Source: Methanogranum sp963676045
GTDB taxonomy: Archaea > Thermoplasmatota > Thermoplasmata > Methanomassiliicoccales > Methanomethylophilaceae
Reading direction: 5' to 3'
DNA: 64,000 bases
NCBI GenBank assembly: GCA_963676045.1
Contig: OY780938.1
Span: forward strand, 558,001 to 622,000
This document shows, piece by piece, positions 61,678 through 64,000 of this stretch (position 1 is its first letter; each line of letters starts with the position of its first letter). Below the pieces are notes generated by a model. It was not told the origin of the DNA and made no database searches. It saw only the letters and a program-made list of their open reading frames with translations. Made by a program: the position numbers and the translations under genes.

Positions 61678-62262
61678 ATGTCGATGAAGAAAGAGGCTTT
61701 GGTATTCATATCGAACGGTTTTGCGGATTGGGAAGCGGCATACGTATGCGCCATCTTGAACTCACCCGAATCCGAATATGCCGTTAGGACCATTGGCCTG
61801 GACAGGGCGCCTAAGACCTCCATGGGAGGAATGCACACGGTCCCCGATCTTTCCGTATCCGACGAACCACGGGATTTCTCGATCCTCATCCTTATCGGAG
61901 GAACGTCCTGGAAGGAACACATCAACAATGATGTGCTCCCCCTTGTCGAATATGCCGTCAGCAATCACATACTTGTAGGGGCGATATGCGACGCCACTTG
62001 CTTCATGGCTGACAACGGATATCTGGATGGCATCAAGCACACGGGGAATACCTTGGAACATATGGTGTCTCAAGCACCGAATTACAAAGGCGCATGCAAT
62101 TTCATAGAGCGGCAAGCCGTGTACGATTCTGGAATAATAACGGCCAATGGAACCGCAGCATTGGAATTCACAAGGGACATAGCGATGCTTTTGAAGGCCA
62201 TCCCAGAAGAGAGGATCTTCGAATGGTACTACATCAACAAGATGGGATTGTACAAGGATTGA
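61678..62262 (+). CDS. DJ-1/PfpI family protein
   Basis: The 194-residue protein has ALVFISNGFADWEAAYV with the conserved Glu, LILIGGTSW, and the nucleophile elbow VGAICDATCFMAD with Cys. This is the ThiJ/PfpI fold, often annotated as glutamine amidotransferase-like or glyoxalase/protease. An ATG at 61684 is an alternative start. It follows the thi operon but has its own upstream AT-rich DNA. Confidence 0.78.
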   Translation: MSMKKEALVFISNGFADWEAAYVCAILNSPESEYAVRTIGLDRAPKTSMGGMHTVPDLSVSDEPRDFSILILIGGTSWKEHINNDVLPLVEYAVSNHILVGAICDATCFMADNGYLDGIKHTGNTLEHMVSQAPNYKGACNFIERQAVYDSGIITANGTAALEFTRDIAMLLKAIPEERIFEWYYINKMGLYKD

Positions 62263-62366
62263 TCTCATCTCCGATTGCTTTCTCACATTATATCTTTCAT
62301 TACGAACAGAAAAAAGGATGCGTCACCAATGTTAATGAATTAGAAATAAAAGGGAGATTTGGCTCT

Positions 62367-62543
62367 TTAAAGTGTATATCCTTTATTTTTTAAAATAGTT
62401 CCAGCTATTACAAGAATCAATATCATTATCAATGAAAAAGCTCCTGCAATCAATCCACTAAATTTCCACATACATATCAACATCATAACAAGGATTATTA
62501 TGACTGATGCCCTCCAGACTAGTTTGAATTCATCATTATCCAT
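62367..62543 (-). CDS. Small membrane protein of a tandem family, copy 1
   Basis: The 58-residue protein starts MDNDEFKLVWRASV, has two membrane helices (IIILVMMLICMW and AGAFSLIMILILVIAG) and ends KNKGYTL. It shares start, length and end (KKGYKF in copy 3) with the gene at 62964 and start/topology with that at 62695. Conserved intergenic sequence precedes each copy. Function unknown. Confidence 0.55.
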   Translation of the reverse strand: MDNDEFKLVWRASVIIILVMMLICMWKFSGLIAGAFSLIMILILVIAGTILKNKGYTL

Positions 62544-62694
62544 TTTAATACCTTATCATAAGTGCATATTTCTGACATCGGGAATTACTTTTTGTATATT
62601 ATTTGTTTTTCAAGAATTGCATGTATATCTATGATGAATGGCCCATATATCGATTGAATGAATTATTCATAAAATAAAAAGGGATTTTAGCCCG

Positions 62695-62883
62695 TTAATT
62701 ATTTTCAATATTCTTTCTTCTATATACTTCAAAAATAATTTCAATTACAAAAATGACAAGTACTTCAAGTAATACATAAAAAGTCGTCATTTTTGAATCG
62801 AACGCAAATATGTACACCATGGTGATAATCATTGAAGAGATAAGAATTATTAACCATGCCAATCTAATTTTTTCATAATCCAT
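62695..62883 (-). CDS. Small membrane protein of a tandem family, copy 2
   Basis: The 62-residue protein starts MDYEKIRLAWLIILI and has two membrane helices (LIILISSMIITMVYIFAF and LLEVLVIFVIEIIF) with a basic end. It differs from copies 1 and 3 at the C-terminus. Upstream DNA includes the repeated ATAACTCCAGATGTC-type segment. Confidence 0.5.
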   Translation of the reverse strand: MDYEKIRLAWLIILISSMIITMVYIFAFDSKMTTFYVLLEVLVIFVIEIIFEVYRRKNIENN

Positions 62884-62963
62884 ATTATTTCCTCAGTGCG
62901 CACGCATGTTTTTGACATCTGGAGTTATTTTTAGTATTGATATAGAGGCAATTGCCACTTTGA

Positions 62964-63140
62964 TTAAAATTTATAACCTTTCTTATTAGAGAAATAAACA
63001 ATTGCCACCATGGATAATATAATCACAAGACCACAAATATTTATTAATTTATCATCAAATACACATGTACATATCACACCGATAATTCCTAAAATAATTA
63101 AAATTGTCCATAATGATTTAAATTTTTTATTATCATCCAT
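62964..63140 (-). CDS. Small membrane protein of a tandem family, copy 3
   Basis: The 58-residue protein starts MDDNKKFKSLWTILII, has two hydrophobic helices and ends NKKGYKF. Same length and plan as copy 1. First in the array on the minus strand; the upstream segment codes the end of a further frame finishing LKITPDKECKSTVR, perhaps a decayed or additional member. Confidence 0.55.
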   Translation of the reverse strand: MDDNKKFKSLWTILIILGIIGVICTCVFDDKLINICGLVIILSMVAIVYFSNKKGYKF

Positions 63141-63489
63141 GTTATTACCTTACTGTGCTTTTACATTCTTTATCGGGAGTTATTTTTAGCATTAGTATTT
63201 GTTTTCCAAAAATGGCATATGGATTGTATAATGCGACATCGAAAACGACCCCGTTTCCATTACTTGAATAAGTACAAAACATAGATAATGCTGCCGTTAC
63301 AACAGAAATAACATCGATGCACAATGATGATCCGAGGATTCAAATCCCTTATTGATGGATAAAGTTCATAATATCAATAAGAATTCAAAAAGTTAGTTTT
63401 TAAGAACAAATTCTAAAAATAATCAAGATTTTAGATGTATTTTAACTATTTTTTACTCAATTATATATACTTCGAACAACGTATTATAT
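63141..63489. other. AT-rich region upstream of the tandem array
   Basis: A minus-strand frame with a TTG start near 63347 would give about 60 residues (a hydrophobic start and LKITPDKECKSTVR at the end) but lacks clear support and may be a remnant. A TATA-like TTATATATAC at 63461-63470 fits the RNA candidate that follows. Confidence 0.3.
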
Positions 63490-63661
63490 GCGGGAAGTAG
63501 AAAAACGGCTTCCATAAGGACCGTACATCTTGACGATGTTGATCTTCAACATTCCCATTAGGACGTACTAATCGGTTCAGAAGATCATACTGCTTCCTGC
63601 CGGGATGACACTGCAGACATGTGAAAACCCAAAACAAAGGGTGTGCCTGCAGGCTTCCCGT
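63490..63661 (+). ncRNA. Candidate structured RNA, about 172 bases
   Basis: GCGGGAAG at 63490-63497 pairs with CTTCCCGT at 63654-63661 (eight pairs, one G-U). Inside, CTGCAG...ACCC and GGGT...CTGCAG (about 63611-63652) form another stem. A TATA box TTATATATAC lies about 25 bases upstream. GC content is higher than in the flanks and no protein-like frame exists on the plus strand. It does not match the archaeal SRP, RNase P or 5S RNA features I know. Confidence 0.45.
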
Positions 63662-63663
63662 AC

Positions 63664-63867
63664 TTAGGCAGATAAAAAATAGTCGAGATTATCGCATCTC
63701 CCTATGTCGTTAATCATAGCAAAGAGACCGAAATTGAAACACATCACGTCTGCCAGGGTAGCGCCGGATCTGCCAAAAATATGGTAGTATTCATTCGACA
63801 GATTCGGACTGCCCAAATTCTGACGGTTTCTCGCATATCTTATTTTTGAAATTTGCTCATCGAGCAC
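63664..63867 (-). CDS. Uncertain 67-residue frame
   Basis: A GTG-started minus-strand frame containing KIRYARNRQNLGSPNLSNEY and ending DNLDYFLSA. Composition is protein-like but no family, ribosome-binding site or partner is recognised; it could be a gene fragment. The 133 bases beyond it to the window end show nothing. Confidence 0.25.
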   Translation of the reverse strand: MLDEQISKIRYARNRQNLGSPNLSNEYYHIFGRSGATLADVMCFNFGLFAMINDIGRCDNLDYFLSA

Positions 63868-64000
63868 AATTTGTCGGAATTATAATGATGGTCGATTATA
63901 TTGACAATATGAGAGAGATTCTTTCTTATTGTCATATGATTTAGATTTGTTAATGGTATTATTGATACTCGATATTGTCATTGAGCATATGAAAAAATCT

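Noticed and set aside
63320..63350. tRNA fragment suggested by GGATTCAAATCC
   Set aside because: It resembles a T arm, but no acceptor or anticodon stem can be placed around it.
1..64000. CRISPR array or cas genes
   Set aside because: No series of regularly spaced direct repeats and no Cas-like proteins were found; the only close repeats are the two 49-base units at 14209-14314.

Overview
The window reads as chromosome of a gut-type methylotrophic methanogen of the order Methanomassiliicoccales carrying a large integrated element. This placement is inferred. It rests on a methylcobamide:coenzyme M methyltransferase-like gene, an archaeal ThiD-ThiN fusion, archaeal TATA boxes, surface proteins built from Listeria-Bacteroides repeats, and two genes of recognisable families interrupted in frame by a single TAG. 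In the genes read here, ordinary stops are TGA or TAA. The only TAG stop is that of the integrase, and it lies inside a tRNA sequence. This fits an organism that decodes amber as pyrrolysine, although no pyl gene is in the window.

1-32.2 kb: integrated element. A tyrosine integrase runs into the 3' part of a tRNA-Arg(CCT) gene at 32146-32223, marking the right end. No second copy of that tRNA 3' end was found, so the left end is probably outside the window. The element has three zones. (i) 369-14202 is a one-directional, overlapping gene run: small membrane proteins, five secreted or anchored surface proteins, a P-loop ATPase of Zot/packaging type, two very basic small proteins, a predicted metallopeptidase and a DUF3800-like protein. 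No tailed-phage hallmark (terminase, portal, HK97 capsid) is visible, so it may be the structural and assembly module of a membrane-bound virus or an unusual surface apparatus. (ii) 14.2-22.1 kb is AT-rich accessory DNA with defence-like genes on both strands: an amber-interrupted DUF5677 protein, an AbiTii-like protein with a small membrane partner, a HEPN-like protein, a three-gene operon ending in a tRNA-guanine-transglycosylase-like protein, a duplicated 77-codon gene and a candidate small RNA. (iii) 22.2-32.2 kb is a dense set of about 27 tiny genes, mostly on the plus strand and overlapping by 1-4 bases: ribbon-helix-helix and winged-helix regulators, zinc-finger proteins, small membrane proteins and the integrase.

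32.3-43.6 kb: ordinary chromosome with an FKBP-type isomerase, tRNA-Thr(TGT), an AAA/DUF4143 ATPase, an asparagine-synthase-like protein, a QueG-like Fe-S protein, a Sel1-repeat protein, an amber-interrupted sugar O-acetyltransferase, a DEAD-box helicase, an ACT-domain-like protein and a DUF3795 protein.

43.6-53.8 kb: amino-acid biosynthesis. argC-argJ-argB-argD (minus) diverge from argG-argH (plus) and together cover glutamate to arginine except the carbamoyltransferase step. A GNAT acetyltransferase and MetY (homocysteine synthesis) follow.

53.9-64 kb: thiamine and methanogenesis. thiDN is followed, after an FKBP gene on the other strand and the methyltransferase, by thiE-thiS-thiF-thiG-thiH-thiE2, a bacterial-type thiazole pathway that is unusual for an archaeon. 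The window ends with a DJ-1/PfpI protein, three small membrane-protein genes in tandem and a candidate structured RNA.
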